Assembly: GCA_900708905.1 (NCBI GenBank)
Contig: CAADRB010000013.1
Coordinates: 1,121,331 to 1,185,330 of the forward strand
Direction: 5' to 3'
Origin: Hymenolepis diminuta
Lineage: Eukaryota > Platyhelminthes > Cestoda > Cyclophyllidea > Hymenolepididae
Length of the DNA stretch: 64,000 bases
Shown here in pieces: positions 12,277 through 25,519 of the stretch. The position numbers and the translations under genes were made by a program. The notes under the pieces were generated by a model. It was not told the DNA's origin and ran no database searches. It was given only the letters and a program-made list of their open reading frames with translations. Position 1 is the first letter of the stretch, and each line of letters starts with the position of its first letter.

Positions 12277-14850
12277 TCACGGAAAAAGAACAAAATATAA
12301 AATCTCATCAATAATTTGCGTTAATATGAATTAAAATTTTATATAACTATAAAAATTAACTTTTATTAAGATATTAGCATTAAAAATTCAAGATGAAGGT
12401 GATGAAATGCGACAGATATAATATTATATGAATCTTTAAAAAAGTATTTCAAAGCCTACTAAAAGCAAACATTTTGAGGGAATTATAAAAGCACTCCGCT
12501 CCGTGATCTCTGCTATATTCAAATTAGGAAAAATGCTTTAGGTCATGTATATCATTTACATTTAGCCTTGAAGAAGAAATGAATTGAAGTGATCAGATAG
12601 TAAAAAACGATCCCAAAGCACAGTGGATTGCAGCGGTGGATCGGTAGTAGAAATTTTAATGTGGATAAATAATTATACCGTATTATAGGTGAGGAAATAC
12701 GAATTTACTAATTCGAGATTTTTAGCTCAGTGTACGAATATACAATAATTAATAAAATGAGAATTGCGATGAATAATTTAGGAAAAATTCATAATTTATG
12801 AAAACTCTTTTTCCCTCTTTTTCCCTCTTTTACAAAGACAGCAAACAATTAAAAATAATTAATTGTTTTGCATTAGCTTTTATGCAGACGATGACTACTG
12901 CTAAATCGAATTTAATCAAAAATATAATCCATTAATATTTCTAATAAAAATAAAATTATAAAAAAATTAAATCTTTAACCATTACAATTAACAATTACAC
13001 AGAAAAACGGTATCCCTTCAGGTCAAGTTATAATTTGCCCTTCTTCATACTTGGCAACTTCAGAGCATGGAATATTCATCCTGTTTAAACTTAGTTTTAG
13101 TAGCGACCATATTGATCTTATGGACGTAAATTTGAATGATTTTGTTTCATTGTGCCGATATAATTAAATTATATCTGCGCCTTGGTTGACATTAAAAGAA
13201 ATCTAACACTGGAATTAGAGCAAGTCTAAGAAGTAGTTGATTCTTCCACTACCATCTTCATTTCTGCGAAGCATTTAATCGACAAAATGTGAGATATGCA
13301 TCCATGAAGGCAGCTAAGAAATTAAAATTTAGCAGAAAACTCTGGAAAATATTTAAGATTCATATTTTTCCATACAAGTATCACTTTAATTTATTTATCA
13401 CTTTATTCTATTAGGTTTTATTTGGATGTCATTTTTTAAGATAAAAAACAATAATTTTTTCGTTATCAAAATATTCGCCGGTTTTCATTTTTGCTACCAA
13501 ATTGATCATTTGAAGGTCAAGATCGGTTATTATTTTCTGCTGCAATTGATATACTGATTATGATAAGTAGTAAAAAACACCAGAGTATAAATTTTATAAA
13601 TTAGTTAACAATAACGTCTATCAAAAGAGAGATAAGGCCACCCACTTTAGTTAATAATGGCTTATAAGGGTAGATAATATCGCAGATTGCCATTCAAGTT
13701 AACTTTATAGTCCCATAAAACACAAAGCCTTTATTTGGAAAGTAATAACATATCGGCAAATTTATTTGAAGTAGTGGTAAAGCAAATTTATATGGCAAAA
13801 CTATTTCAAATTACATATTATTATTAAAGTGAATCAAAACAATTTCAAAATTCTCGCCCATTTCTGGCATCCAATGCACCAGATATATCATTTTAAAATG
13901 ACCGAGCGATAAACGAGATTTAAATTCTCATAATGCATAAGAAATTAGGGTACATTTATCTCACCCTGTTGGAGCCTCTCTCCTCATTTTTTCACATCAG
14001 ACGTATCTCCTTATGCAGGTGCCGGTAATACTAAGCCGAGATTAGTTTTATGGATTTATTGATAAAATAAGTATTAAAAACAATAAACAGAATATGCTGT
14101 TGATGGTCCAACAGTAGATGGATAGTGGAGTATTATTTAAACAATATGATTTGCTTTCATTCGAATGTTCTAGAATCAATTAATAATATTTTTGCGTAAT
14201 TTTTGACTAACTGAGTTGATGCTAAAATGAAAGAAACAGAAATGTTGTCATTTAATTGATTTCCTTATATTGATATAAAATTAATAAGAAAGGGAACAGA
14301 TTGAGGATTTTTTTGAATATTTTCTCATTTAAAGCTAAGATATTTTATGATTAAAATAGGTGACATTTAATTGCTTTTTTTTTAAAATCAGCATTTATGA
14401 ATTATTTTTGTTACGCATTTAAAGAGCATTTCTGCAAGTATTAAATAAAAATACGTAAAACGTAATTATTTTAAATTTTATCCCACTCTTTAGTTTGTAT
14501 TTATTTTGAATTATAATAAAATATTTGGCAATTTCTACACATTTAACCGCTTATCTCTGTAATTTATCTTTTAACTTTATTGCGTATATATGCTATGTTG
14601 ACTTAAAAATATTCCTTAATAATATTTACTTCATCAGATTATTTTTGTGATGCTTCTAAACATTGCGTGACAAAGTGACGGCGAACTTTGTCTACCAAAA
14701 CTCAGTTGAATTCCAGTATTTACATTTAAACCTTTTCATTCACAATATATCTCTACATTCACTACCTTTCCACCAATCAATTTAATTCTGTGGTTGCGCA
14801 AGTAGGTGAGATCACAACGAGATATTTGACATATCGCAAGTTGCTGAAGC
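12277..14850. other. Intergenic tract, no gene recognised
   Basis: Very AT-rich, no open frame of note on either strand, several A and T homopolymer runs. Nothing recognisable. Confidence 0.6.
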
Positions 14851-15599
14851 GTACTCACCTTGAATTGTTAAACTGTTACTAATACCAGGAATACTCTGTG
14901 TCAGAGATGCCCATATTTTCCTATTTTCCCACTGTTGACCATCAACATAAACGACTACCACATTCATTCAGTCGGTTTTCTGGGTGTAATGAATCACAAT
15001 TACGTAGTTTCAACAACACAATAGCAGCAAAACACACCATTTTTGAAATATAGAATAAAATGGTGACCTTGAAAAATAGCTCTCATATCTTGAAATACCG
15101 GTTAAAGGCGTGTTGGCATCTTCTTCAGTCGATAAATTTTGGTTAAAACAAAAATGTTATACCATCTCTGAAATAAATTAAACTTGTTTATCACACCTCG
15201 GGAGAGTGTATTTTGAATCTCCTTGATTTTATGAGTTTTAATAAATTAGTTCTACATTTTTAATCATTTAGGTAAATTTTAACAACTTTTGATTATTTCC
15301 CTATAAAATTTTATAATGCGTGCCAAACGTAGTCATTAAATTAAAATGTAATCATCTTTTATATGAATTCTTTTACTGATAAAGGGAGCTTTTACCTTTC
15401 AGGCAAAAAATTCATCTAGAAGATCTAATTTAGAATTTGTATTCCTGCATAGACAGTTTGTATTGGAAAGCCTTTGATTCAGAGGACAGGAAGCATAAAA
15501 GTTAACATCTTTTGGATGTATTTACCTGAGTAAATATTTCCTATTATTTTCCAAATTTCCCATTGCCAACCATCGACATCTTCAGGAATTTATGATTAA

Positions 15600-18500
15600 A
15601 CAATATCCAATTAAAACGCCAATACCCTATTTTGGAATTCGATCTTTGTCCTATGTATTCATGATGGTCTGGAAATAGTGTTCGTAATTGCAACTGCCAT
15701 TTTCGATTAGTAAGTCTAATATTATTAAAGTTAATATAACCATCCAAGTTTCATTCCCCAATATAATATTTAGAGAGAACATTTGCCGAAATGACAAGGT
15801 CATCTTGAGTGAACACAGACTACGGAGCCCTGCTAAAGTGTGTTTACTCATGTGCTATGCTAAAACTTTATGCTGTGAAATATCTTATAAAATCATTTAC
15901 GTTCCCAACCATTACAGAACACTACGTGAAGCTGAAAGACCAATTCTTCCTGATTAAATAATTCTGGTATTTAAGCGCTAAATACCGTAGGCAAGCATTT
16001 GGTGCAACCCGGAGGACAAATTGTGAAATATGAATCTTGGAACATGAACCGATCATCTAGAAAAATGAAAAAAAAAACAAAATCAAATGAAATAGAATTC
16101 TTAGGTATCTTGACCTTGCTCTGCATCAATTTCATTTCCTCTTCATCATTTGTTGAACTTAATGTTATTCGACACCACCTGTTTGCAGTACTCTCGATAA
16201 TAATAAATATTAATGAAAACCTAAGCATTTTATTTTTATTAATAATCTATTTTGATAAATAGGATATTATTTGTTTGTATTCCGCTTACTCTAAATAGAT
16301 GCAGAATTAAACAAAATATTTGCGACGCTGAAATTTTCACTTGATTGGGTTCATGATTTATTAAAATACGAGTTTGGTTTTCATGGTCGAAAGTGTTTAT
16401 TTTTAGTTAAAATGAATTTGTTTTTGTGATAAATATCCTAATGACGCACTTTGGGACCAATCGCTTGGAAGTATAAATTCTGCCCCTTTTTGAATTGAAA
16501 TTTTAAATTTCTTTAGATTTTCACATCTGTAAGTATACAGCGGAACGAATCAAGTGTCAAAGGTGACTTGGATACTTTGATTGTAGAACCACAATTGAGC
16601 AAAGTAAACAGTGATTTTTCACTTGTCGCATAAGATTTCCGCATTTCACTATCTCAAAAAAGTCTTTCATATTTACCAATTTTAATTTATAAAAATTGAT
16701 TTCAAAATTTGATATATACTTTTAATTTAATGAACTTGTTGATAATTTTTTTCTTTTCATCCTTTTTGACGGTCACTTTTTGCTAAATTGATGTCATTCG
16801 TGTCACACCTGCGTCAAATGTACGAAACACTACAAGGGAATTGAAAACATTTTACAGTATTATAGATGATAATGCATTCCATTCTCCACCTCCTGATGAC
16901 GCCTTTCACTTAATATTTATTTTAAATGTCCAACAGGTAAATTAACTAAAGTAGGCTAATTAGTAAAATAAAATATTACAAAATAAAAAGTATATTAATC
17001 AGTATATTCAAAGTCTGCTCCAGACCATCGTACTGGTAAAGAGTAATAATTACAAAGCAACCAATGAAATATAATAAATAATTTATTTGCAAATGCAATC
17101 CTAGACGGTTGAGACAGACATCAATAAGTAGTAACCTTTTTTCCCCTGAAAGTTATATAAAAATTTTTGTACCACTATATTTATTACATTAAGTATTAAA
17201 AATAATATTGCAATAGATTTTTTCCTATTTTCTATGGGAATAAATACAGATTTTGTAGAGCAAATCAACAGAACCGCCACAAATTTTAAATATTTCTGTT
17301 TCAGCTGCAATTTTAAAGAAAAATGAAAGTTTATTTTTCTTCCTACAGCAAAATTCCTCTTATTTCTCTGAATGTTTAAGATCTAAAAGGCTTTTATTAA
17401 CTTCCGGGTGATCTATCACCATTTATTGCTGCCTTTGGGATTCTTTTGAATAACAAAATACGTAAATATGCACTTTGATTTCAGATAAAGAGATCAACGG
17501 AAGAGTATATTTGAGTTTGTTTTAATCATTTTAAACTCCTATTAGAGTATACTTACATAATTATCCTAAAATGAGTTTAAATTAATAAATTTTTTTCCTG
17601 AAAATATATCTAAGCTGGTAGAAAAAATATTATTTCTTGAGTTCTGATTTGGACTGATAATATTTTTTACTTGTGGAAAAAAATTAAATAAAAGTGAATT
17701 CAATTAAATTTGTTTGTATGTTTGGAAATCGATTTTATATTTTATCGATTTTAGCCCATCTGCTCTAAATATTTAACATAAAGGAGACTGAAGCAAAATA
17801 ATTTGTTTATTTAAAATCCTATTAAAGTATTAAATTTCATTAGTAGTTCACTGAAAATAAAAAAAATGTTAGGAAAAACATATTCAACGATCTCTGAGGA
17901 GACGAAAAATTTGTATCTAAGTACTGTCAGTTGCTATAACATTTGTCTAGACTGTTGGTCAACAAGATTTAGTGATAATTTTTAAATGTCTCCCCCATAT
18001 TACAACGAAGAAGTGTTGATTTTTCTTTAATTATTTTGATTTGATGTCAAATTGGAATAAATTTAACTAAAGCTGATTGATTATAGGAAATTATGATGCA
18101 AATTTGTAGGAATTTTTGTTCTTTTTTAATTAAATTTTTTTTCACACAAAGTCATAAGATTTTGATCTCGCTTACTTAAGTAGAATTAATTAAAATATTC
18201 CAATAATTTTACCTGTGATTGTATCATTTTTCCTGCAAAAACGCAAACTTTGTATTAAAATCAATAAAAGAATTTAATTACTTTCTTATTATATTTTTAT
18301 TTTCAAATAAATTATAAAATACTCAATCCCTACAAATTGGTTTGGAAGGCTTTGCATATTTAACATCACAAATCAAAAATGGTCTGTACGTTGATGAACT
18401 TCATTCCTCGTTAGCAGAATACTATAAGGATTTTATGAAACAAGTCCAAAGCTCGGTTGTTACGCAATAAAATGCGAGGAGTAAAATCCGGACCTTATAT

Positions 18501-19160
18501 GAATTTGCCGTTGTGGGTAGTTAGGCTCTTTGTTATGAAACTTGGTGAGCTTGTCAAGATCCCAGAGAGAGATTTTACTAGAAATAACTAATTTAGCAAA
18601 TAGACCGGATTTATTGGTGCAATTATGGTTCTATAAATATATAGAGTTGAAGTTGATTGGATTGTGATTGGTCCGGAGATAGAATTAATCGCTAGTCTTC
18701 ATGCTCTAATGTGACAAAATATGGTAGGTCAGACAATGGGCCAATCGGTGAATGAAAAACTATTTTATTAGGCCGTGACCTCCAATGGTTATGGCGCTTA
18801 AGTGAGATGGCGGTGACGTGGAAACGATATTTCACTTCCAATGCACAATGCAGTATTTTTTCTCATTCTTATCTGAAATTAATGTATTTTTCACTACTTA
18901 ATTGTTATTTCCACAGCTCTCATTTCTTTATTTTAAATTTTAAAAAACTTTCTATTTCATATGATTATAGTTCTTATTTTTAAATTTTCCTTAGATGATT
19001 GCATGGTGTTGGAAAGATTTATTTAAATTACGTTCATTAAAATATTTTGATGTGCATTGTATCAAATTTGGTGTATATATTTTTGCAAAATGTGTTATTA
19101 ATTTTTTTGTAGTCCCTTATTGTTGGGACTAACAGGAACCTAGATCACCAGTTTAGAAAG
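15600..19160. other. Intergenic tract with short anonymous open frames
   Basis: Open stretches at 15688-15957 and 15999-16262 (plus) and 15544-15851 and 15971-16228 (minus) overlap each other and show no recognisable domain. The minus frame at 15544-15747 contains SKIGYWRFN, discussed in the findings. From 16.3 to 19.1 kb nothing recognisable was seen. Confidence 0.4.
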
Positions 19161-19606
19161 TACAAATTGGTGGAATTAATGAATCAGATCTAGATGACTA
19201 TAAATAACAGCTAACAACGATAACAACGGTTACAGAGCAAATTATCAAGAGCTAATGATGAGGAATCGAGCTCGTAAGAGAGAGATGAGGAACACGGAAG
19301 ATGAGATGAAAGCACAGGAACCGGTAACTGACACGCGTGTGTGTATATATGAGTGGAAGTACAGACAATTTACACGAGTCACTTGAGCAAGGACGGGTGT
19401 AAAGATGAGTGCGAGTTTGCTTTAATGAAACGGGGCGGTTGTAAAATGGTGGGAATTGATAAACGCGTTTGAATATGAGAGAAAGAGGAATTTTGAGGCA
19501 TAAGGCCATGAAGGCGCTACCGCGGTTCTGTGGATGAAAAACTGGAGTATTTTCAAGTAGAATGCGAATAAAGTGTAACTTAGGAAATGCATGAAGAGTA
19601 ATTCTT
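19161..19606 (+). repeat. Dispersed repeat, copy B (about 445 bp)
   Basis: Second copy of the element at 11796-12276, same strand, about 7.4 kb away. The central 230 bases are almost identical, with scattered substitutions such as GGGACGG to GGGGCGG and ATGTATGAG to ATATATGAG, and one internal deletion of about 27 bases. The flanking bases are unrelated, so this is a dispersed element or segmental copy rather than a long tandem array. High identity suggests recent spread. Confidence 0.85.
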
Positions 19607-20328
19607 TATATTAGGATCTACTCAGCAATATAATTTTCTTCAATTTCAAGAATTTACTTTGAACTGGCAATTTCTTTAACAAAATATAAGTCAATCCCTA
19701 TCTTCGTTTTAGAAAACTTTTCTTCCGCAAGCCTGTCATCAACATTTTTCAAGATTCTTCTTATATCACAGGCGCAATTATTATAATATAATAGATTTAA
19801 ATATCGTATGGAGGATATAAACTGAACAGTAGGATGGATAACCTTCGAATTCTTGAATATTTAAGTGAATGTTTGGTGAAAAATTACCGTCTCTGCATTT
19901 CGACCTTATCTTCCCTCTTTAACTCTGAATGCTTGGCTCCGAGTGTTATAGTGGAAGCGTCTCCTCGTCCCCTCGTTCAGAAATCTTGCATTTGAAATGA
20001 ATATTTGAATGTAAATATATGGAAATGAAACAATAGGATGAATATTTGCGTAGTCAATTACCAAATTGCCAAAAATTACCAGACAATATGCAATAAATTT
20101 TGAATTCAAGATTTAATTCATTGGCTCTCTTTGACCTCTGTTGATAACATTTAGCAGTTTTAAATTAAATAATGTTCAAATTCAAAAAATACACCATTGA
20201 TATAGCTTAGATATAGGGATATTTTATTTGGCGGCACAGGAAGTATACTTTTCTTTCTGTGGCGTGTGTGATAACAGTTCGAAGTAAACCGACGGCAAGG
20301 AACTGGATTAAAATTGCTAAAGCTATAT

Positions 20329-20343
20329 GTATATATATATATT
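20329..20343. repeat. Short TA microsatellite
   Basis: Alternating TA tract, about 15 bases, close to another TA-rich word. It is a low-complexity feature with no other visible role. Confidence 0.7.
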
Positions 20344-20588
20344 TACAGAGTTCTAAAAATAGTTCTTGCTTTTCAACCTAACCTTCTAATTATGAAAGAA
20401 GTCTACTCCAACTTTGATCGTCTCAAATTGAAGCTTAAAAAAGTCCGAAAGCCTAAAGATGGTGAATACGAGAATATTTGAATGTGAGAACGACCTGTGT
20501 TTGATCATCACTAGTTATAGGGTGACAGAACATCTATAGATTTATTTGTGTGGGCTATAATTAAGTGGGATATGCAGATGAAACTTAC

Positions 20589-20782
20589 CACAAATACCAA
20601 TTGTAGTCAAAGTTATGCTTACGTAGATATTCGTAGAGCCAGGTCTAAAGTTCGGTCTGTTCGCAAAATTACCGAAGGTTTCTGATAAAAATAGACCTAA
20701 GGCACTCAATGGTACTTCTAGATGGATAATCTGAGGATTATGCTCCCAAAGAGTAGTGAGATAGAAAAATCCCACCATCAGG
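20589..20782 (-). other. Candidate orphan exon, unrecognised
   Basis: On the minus strand an acceptor-like CACTAAAG precedes 20782 and a consensus donor GTAAGT follows 20589. The frame between (64 codons, entering with one leftover base and leaving in phase 1) stays open and reads, for example, LSALGLFLSETF and STNIYVSITLTTIGIC. A second open minus-strand stretch lies just upstream (about 20930-21060, containing INELALLETGIKIFAAIS). No family is recognised and the acceptor lacks a good pyrimidine tract. It may be an exon of an unseen gene or chance openness inside a decayed repeat. Confidence 0.18.
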
Positions 20783-21449
20783 CTTTAGTGGAGAAGACTT
20801 TACCTTTCGGCAGTTATAAAAGGTTCTCATAATCCTGTTGCCGTAAATTCTCCTTGAAAGTCAGCACATCTCAAGAAGAACTATAAGAAAGGTTATTAGT
20901 AATCTTAGCTAAGAAAATTGACCAAGAAGACCAGGAGGTTCTTGTTTTGACCGGACCGTCACGGATATAGCTGCAAAAATTTTAATTCCTGTCTCTAAGA
21001 GCGCAAGCTCATTTATGGGGAATTCATATGATGACCGTATTCCAATGTTTAGAAAAAACAGCTATGCTCATTAAATATTGAGTGACTCACCGTTTCTCGA
21101 ACGGATTGATCAACAAAACTTTCAGTTTTCATTTTTTGGTTACTTTAGGTCTTAAGAAGGATAGGAAAGGACAAAAAGTGGCCTCTTTAGAATGTGGTCC
21201 ATAATGTTGACATCAGACTTGGTGCAAAGCCCTACAAAATTTTGTCAAAAAATGTAATCGCATGTGTTAACGGACTGATAGAAGAGGCACCAATATCCCG
21301 AATATCATAGACCTGGTATTCCTACCGTCTTATCTGTTGAAGCTATGTGCTCACTTGTCCTTATACGCTACCAATATTAACAATCAGATAAATACGTGTT
21401 CTTTGTCCAAAACAAATCAAAGCTGAGAAATTTTGCTTAAATAGGCATA

Positions 21450-24400
21450 TTAGTAACCATAGATGAGAATTTGGATCATATAATTTTTTGATTTCACACA
21501 TGACTGACTACTTTATTGCTCTGTTTATTTCTGAATTTTTTTGTATCATATGCTTACCTTACTAGAGCTGATACTACTGTCTTATCGGATTAAACTATTC
21601 TCTAGGGATGTGGGAGATCTGTCGCTTATGTCTGCACTGTTAGATTTGGAGGCATGCAAACTCAAGTACTGTTCTTTTACAAGTTCAAGTAGGTTCACTT
21701 AAATCCAGAGGAATCCCGGTAGCTGAAAGGTCTAAATTTTACCTGGAATCACTTTTATTGAAACAAAAACAACAGACATTTTTCGTAAATAAAAATTTTT
21801 ATATCGTGTATTGATTTCCTCAGGCGGATTTTTGATGATACCCAATTGAATTATTTCACCTCTTTGGAGAAAACACATATTCCTAAGTTTAAAATTTTAA
21901 ATAAGTAGTAATTAGTTTGTTTTTCCTCGTACTTTCACAAAACACACTTTTCATTCATAATGCGTTTGTTAGACCTCTCAGTGCTTGCCTCTGAAGTGAT
22001 TACTAAGAACAAAAGTGCTCAGTCTAAAACTGTCCTCCTTTTCTTACATGTCATTCTAATAATGCCACTTTTAATGAAAAGAACTTTATTTTAGCCATCA
22101 ATTTATTTGTCAAACTTCAAATTCTGAAGGCCATTAAAACCTCATGAATAAAAGGAAATGCAAAGCAATTATAAACACATCGATAAATGTACTTTCCATT
22201 TCACATTGACAAAAGTTATCAATAAATTTTTTGAAATGCAGAGAATTTTCTTCGATGTCTTGACGAAAAGACTAGCTTAATTTTTATAAAAATTTTATTA
22301 AAAATTAAAAAATGCTAACGAAAATACAGACATGGTTCATAGATGGCTTTGCTTGTGAAATTTAATAAAAGTAAGGGGAAGTTTATTTGGGCAGAAAAAT
22401 TCCTTAGAATATATTAAAATACCACTTCTACAGGACTGTTTAGAGGTATCATTAATTCTGACACATTTAAAACAACCTTCGTTTTTGATTGACTTTCTCT
22501 TTACAACGTTTCTTATAGAGGATACAAAGTGGGTGTGAAGATTCATTGCAATAAATGGTTAAATCAAATAATAGTAATGCTAAAAATCTCCCAATAAAAG
22601 AAACATTAAAATTGGGATCTTTTCTTTCTGCGCAGCGAATTTTAAAATTATGATTTGTTTAAAGTCGAATATAATGCCTCCTCGTATAATTTTTGCTCAA
22701 CAAATGTGCTTTTTTTGTAAGGAAATGTTGAGCCCATTTGCATTTATTAAATAAAATAAAGTGTGTTTTTTTAAGGAATTAAATTATATTTTTAATAAAA
22801 TTAAAATGGTAAGGTGAAATTGTAGACAATGAAACCTCGATTAGCCCAGATTATTATTTAATGTCAAGCGAAATTCGTCTTTTATATTTACTAATACATA
22901 GGCTTTCATTAATTAAGATTTCATTAATCACCGGAAGAGATGTTTGCCGACACAAATTTATCATTTATTTTAATATTAAAAGATTTTGCCTTTTGATAAT
23001 ATCCAAATAAACTGTAATTCTGGAGTAGCGGAAAGAAATTCGGTTTCAGGATTGGGGTTTTGCATGAACTCTACTAATATACGAAACTCAAATCCCTTTG
23101 TAGTTAAAATTCCGATGAAAAATATTTTTTTTAAACGGATGGTATTAGTAAAAAGAGGCACTCCCAGCAAGAATTTATTGTATCACTCTTACTAATGACT
23201 ACTTAATTTGGAGTTGTTTGCAAACTATCCCTCATCGATTAGTTAAAAAAAGAGAAAACCGCGAAAAGTTTAAACGATTTAAATAAATAAGAATTGTGCG
23301 GCGAAGAGTTGCCAGAGAGCAGAGCTGCAGCTTGTTTCTTCTGCATGCCTTCAGTACCAAAATCCTACAACAATTACCCCTTAAATGCAATCGATGATGT
23401 GGAAAACTTGTTGAAATATTTTACTTTGAAGTTAACATAATAAGTAATAGTTTTTACTAATGTAAACAGCAATTGAAATCCCCAAAATAATTGCGCGGAA
23501 TTAATTTTTTGATTAAATATCAGATTTTGAATACAAGTATTGATTAAGAAAAGTGTAATTGTTAATATTTTTCTTCCATGATATTTTTAGAGTATAATGT
23601 ATTTGTCACAAACACTCATTCTGATATGGCATTCTTTGTGCGAGATTTTCAATGCTACTAACTAAAATTTGAATTCAATAAATGACCTTGTAAACAAAAC
23701 AATTTACTCAATTATATGTTTTCTAATCCGATAAACACAACATTTATGCTATTTGAACTATTTTGCTTTTATCATCCGGCGGAGAGTTTAAAATAAATTG
23801 TCTGTTATATATTTTATTATTTTATCCTATAAATACCTCCAATCAAATGTTTATCATAATTTCTATTTTATAAAATATTTCATTTTTATAGACAGTTATT
23901 TTAAGCACAATTTTTTTCTTCAAAAAATATTTTAAATCTCTATTTAAGAAGATCAAAACGCATTTTTGGAGAAATATTGAATCAAATAAAAAAGCTTTTA
24001 ATTTTCTAACCATTTGATTTTCTAAATTAAAATTGATTGGAAGAATCAATTATACTTTCTTTGACAATTATTGTCTCACTATTTAAAACGGATTAATGAA
24101 GATTAATTGCTAAGCGCCTTTTTTGAAGTGGTGTAAATAAATTAATTTGCTAATATTATATTTGTTAAATTCAAAATTGCTTATTATAATGTTCCATATA
24201 ATTTATCACTAATTTTATCGTTCATAAAAGGAAATAAAGAACCAATGATTTTCAAATACTTGTTTTAAATTTATGTTATCGTAGAGGTTTTTAAATATTG
24301 ATTTTAAACCGATTTGGTTTGAAAAATAATTGCGTTATGCAATAAAACAAGTAACATTTTACAGACCTTGAAGTTTAAATACCTGTAAAATCAATTTGAA

Positions 24401-24990
24401 AATACCATACCGCCAATTCGAAATAATTTCTCCCATGGTTATGATATAAACTCAGGTAAGAAGTAAAAATTTTCAAAATTTATAACATTCTTCATCACAA
24501 AATTTACACTAAAGACTCCAATGCCCCTCGTTATTTGATACGTTTCCCACTTAAAAGTACTTTTTGTGAAAGTGGGTTGTAAAATGTATAATCAAGCAAA
24601 TATTTTACTTCGGTCTAAAGGATTACTCTGAGAATTTTACGTCAAGTCGACCTTTAACCACTTTAATAATCTGTTTAAATGTGTAAATTTGATGTCTAAT
24701 TTCCAGAGAATAATTTGCTTACGCCGTATCATTGATTTACTCAACACCTTCGTTTTGTAAGGGACGAAATTCTCCTAAAAGGAAAAGAAATTATCACCTA
24801 TACAAATTAAATCTAGATGACAGGTCCTTATTTAAAATCGGCAGAAAATAAAAAGCTTTGTAAAAATATCACGCGATTACTCAGTAGACCAACTTCTTTT
24901 CAGTTTAAAGTTTCTCCATAGTAGCGATTTCTTTCCGTCTTTCTGATCCTAATTTGGGAAATCGGAATGACATGTGATTTTGAAGTCATT
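21450..24990. other. Intergenic tract, no gene recognised
   Basis: AT-rich, with short open frames on both strands at about 22976-23195 that mirror each other and carry no motif. Nothing else can be supported. Confidence 0.5.
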
Positions 24991-24995
24991 CTTTT

Positions 24996-25518
24996 TCACA
25001 TAATTACTCCCGCCTTCATACAAGTGAAGAGGGCATTTCTCAGTGCGTCAGTCATTTTAAAGTTTTCTACTGATCGATCTAACACCGTCTTCACGTTCCA
25101 CTTCCATTTGCAAAAATTGATGATGCCGAGAATTTCTTTCTTGCGCAACCTTTCAGTTATATTTGGTGTTCGGCAAAGCAAGAAATAGAATTCTTTGTGG
25201 AACTTGATATCCACGTTACGCTGTACATCTGAAATTGCCTCACTCAACACTCTGAACGTACCGATTCTGGGGTTTCTCTTTCATTAAACAAGATTAACAG
25301 ATCGTTATTAGTTGCAGGTCATCTTTTTCAAAAGACTTGTCCGTGGAATTATACTTCCAATACCCAATTGTGTGACAAGGTAGCTTTAACGAGCCTTTTC
25401 GGTAACGATTTCTGTGCCTATTCAGCATCATTATTCGTTGAAAAGTTTCCCGAACAGCCTTTGATCTACTATCATTCAAGGTTTCATTTTTGTTTACCAC
25501 TTTAAATTTCCTCACCAA
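24996..25518 (-). pseudogene. Coding-like minus-strand segment, unrecognised, frame-broken
   Basis: Two consecutive minus-strand open stretches (25518-25294, then about 25285-24996) have protein-like composition, but the reading frame changes between them around 25285-25300, where stops occur and no ordinary intron fits. The first contains LKLPCHTIGYWKYNSTD; the second contains EILGIINFCKWKWNV and ends AGVIM-stop. Phrases of this sort occur in the amino-terminal domain and linker of ionotropic glutamate receptors, but the order here would be reversed and the match is only by eye. It may be a decayed gene, two exons of an unseen gene or chance. No function is assigned. Confidence 0.2.
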
Positions 25519-25519
25519 T

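Noticed and set aside
11851..12280. Minus-strand open frames of 110 and 78 codons, the first repeated at 19252-19509
   Set aside because: They lie in the dispersed repeat and the similarity between copies is explained by the DNA repeat. The frames are low-complexity (His, Ser, Leu-rich) and differ in length between copies.
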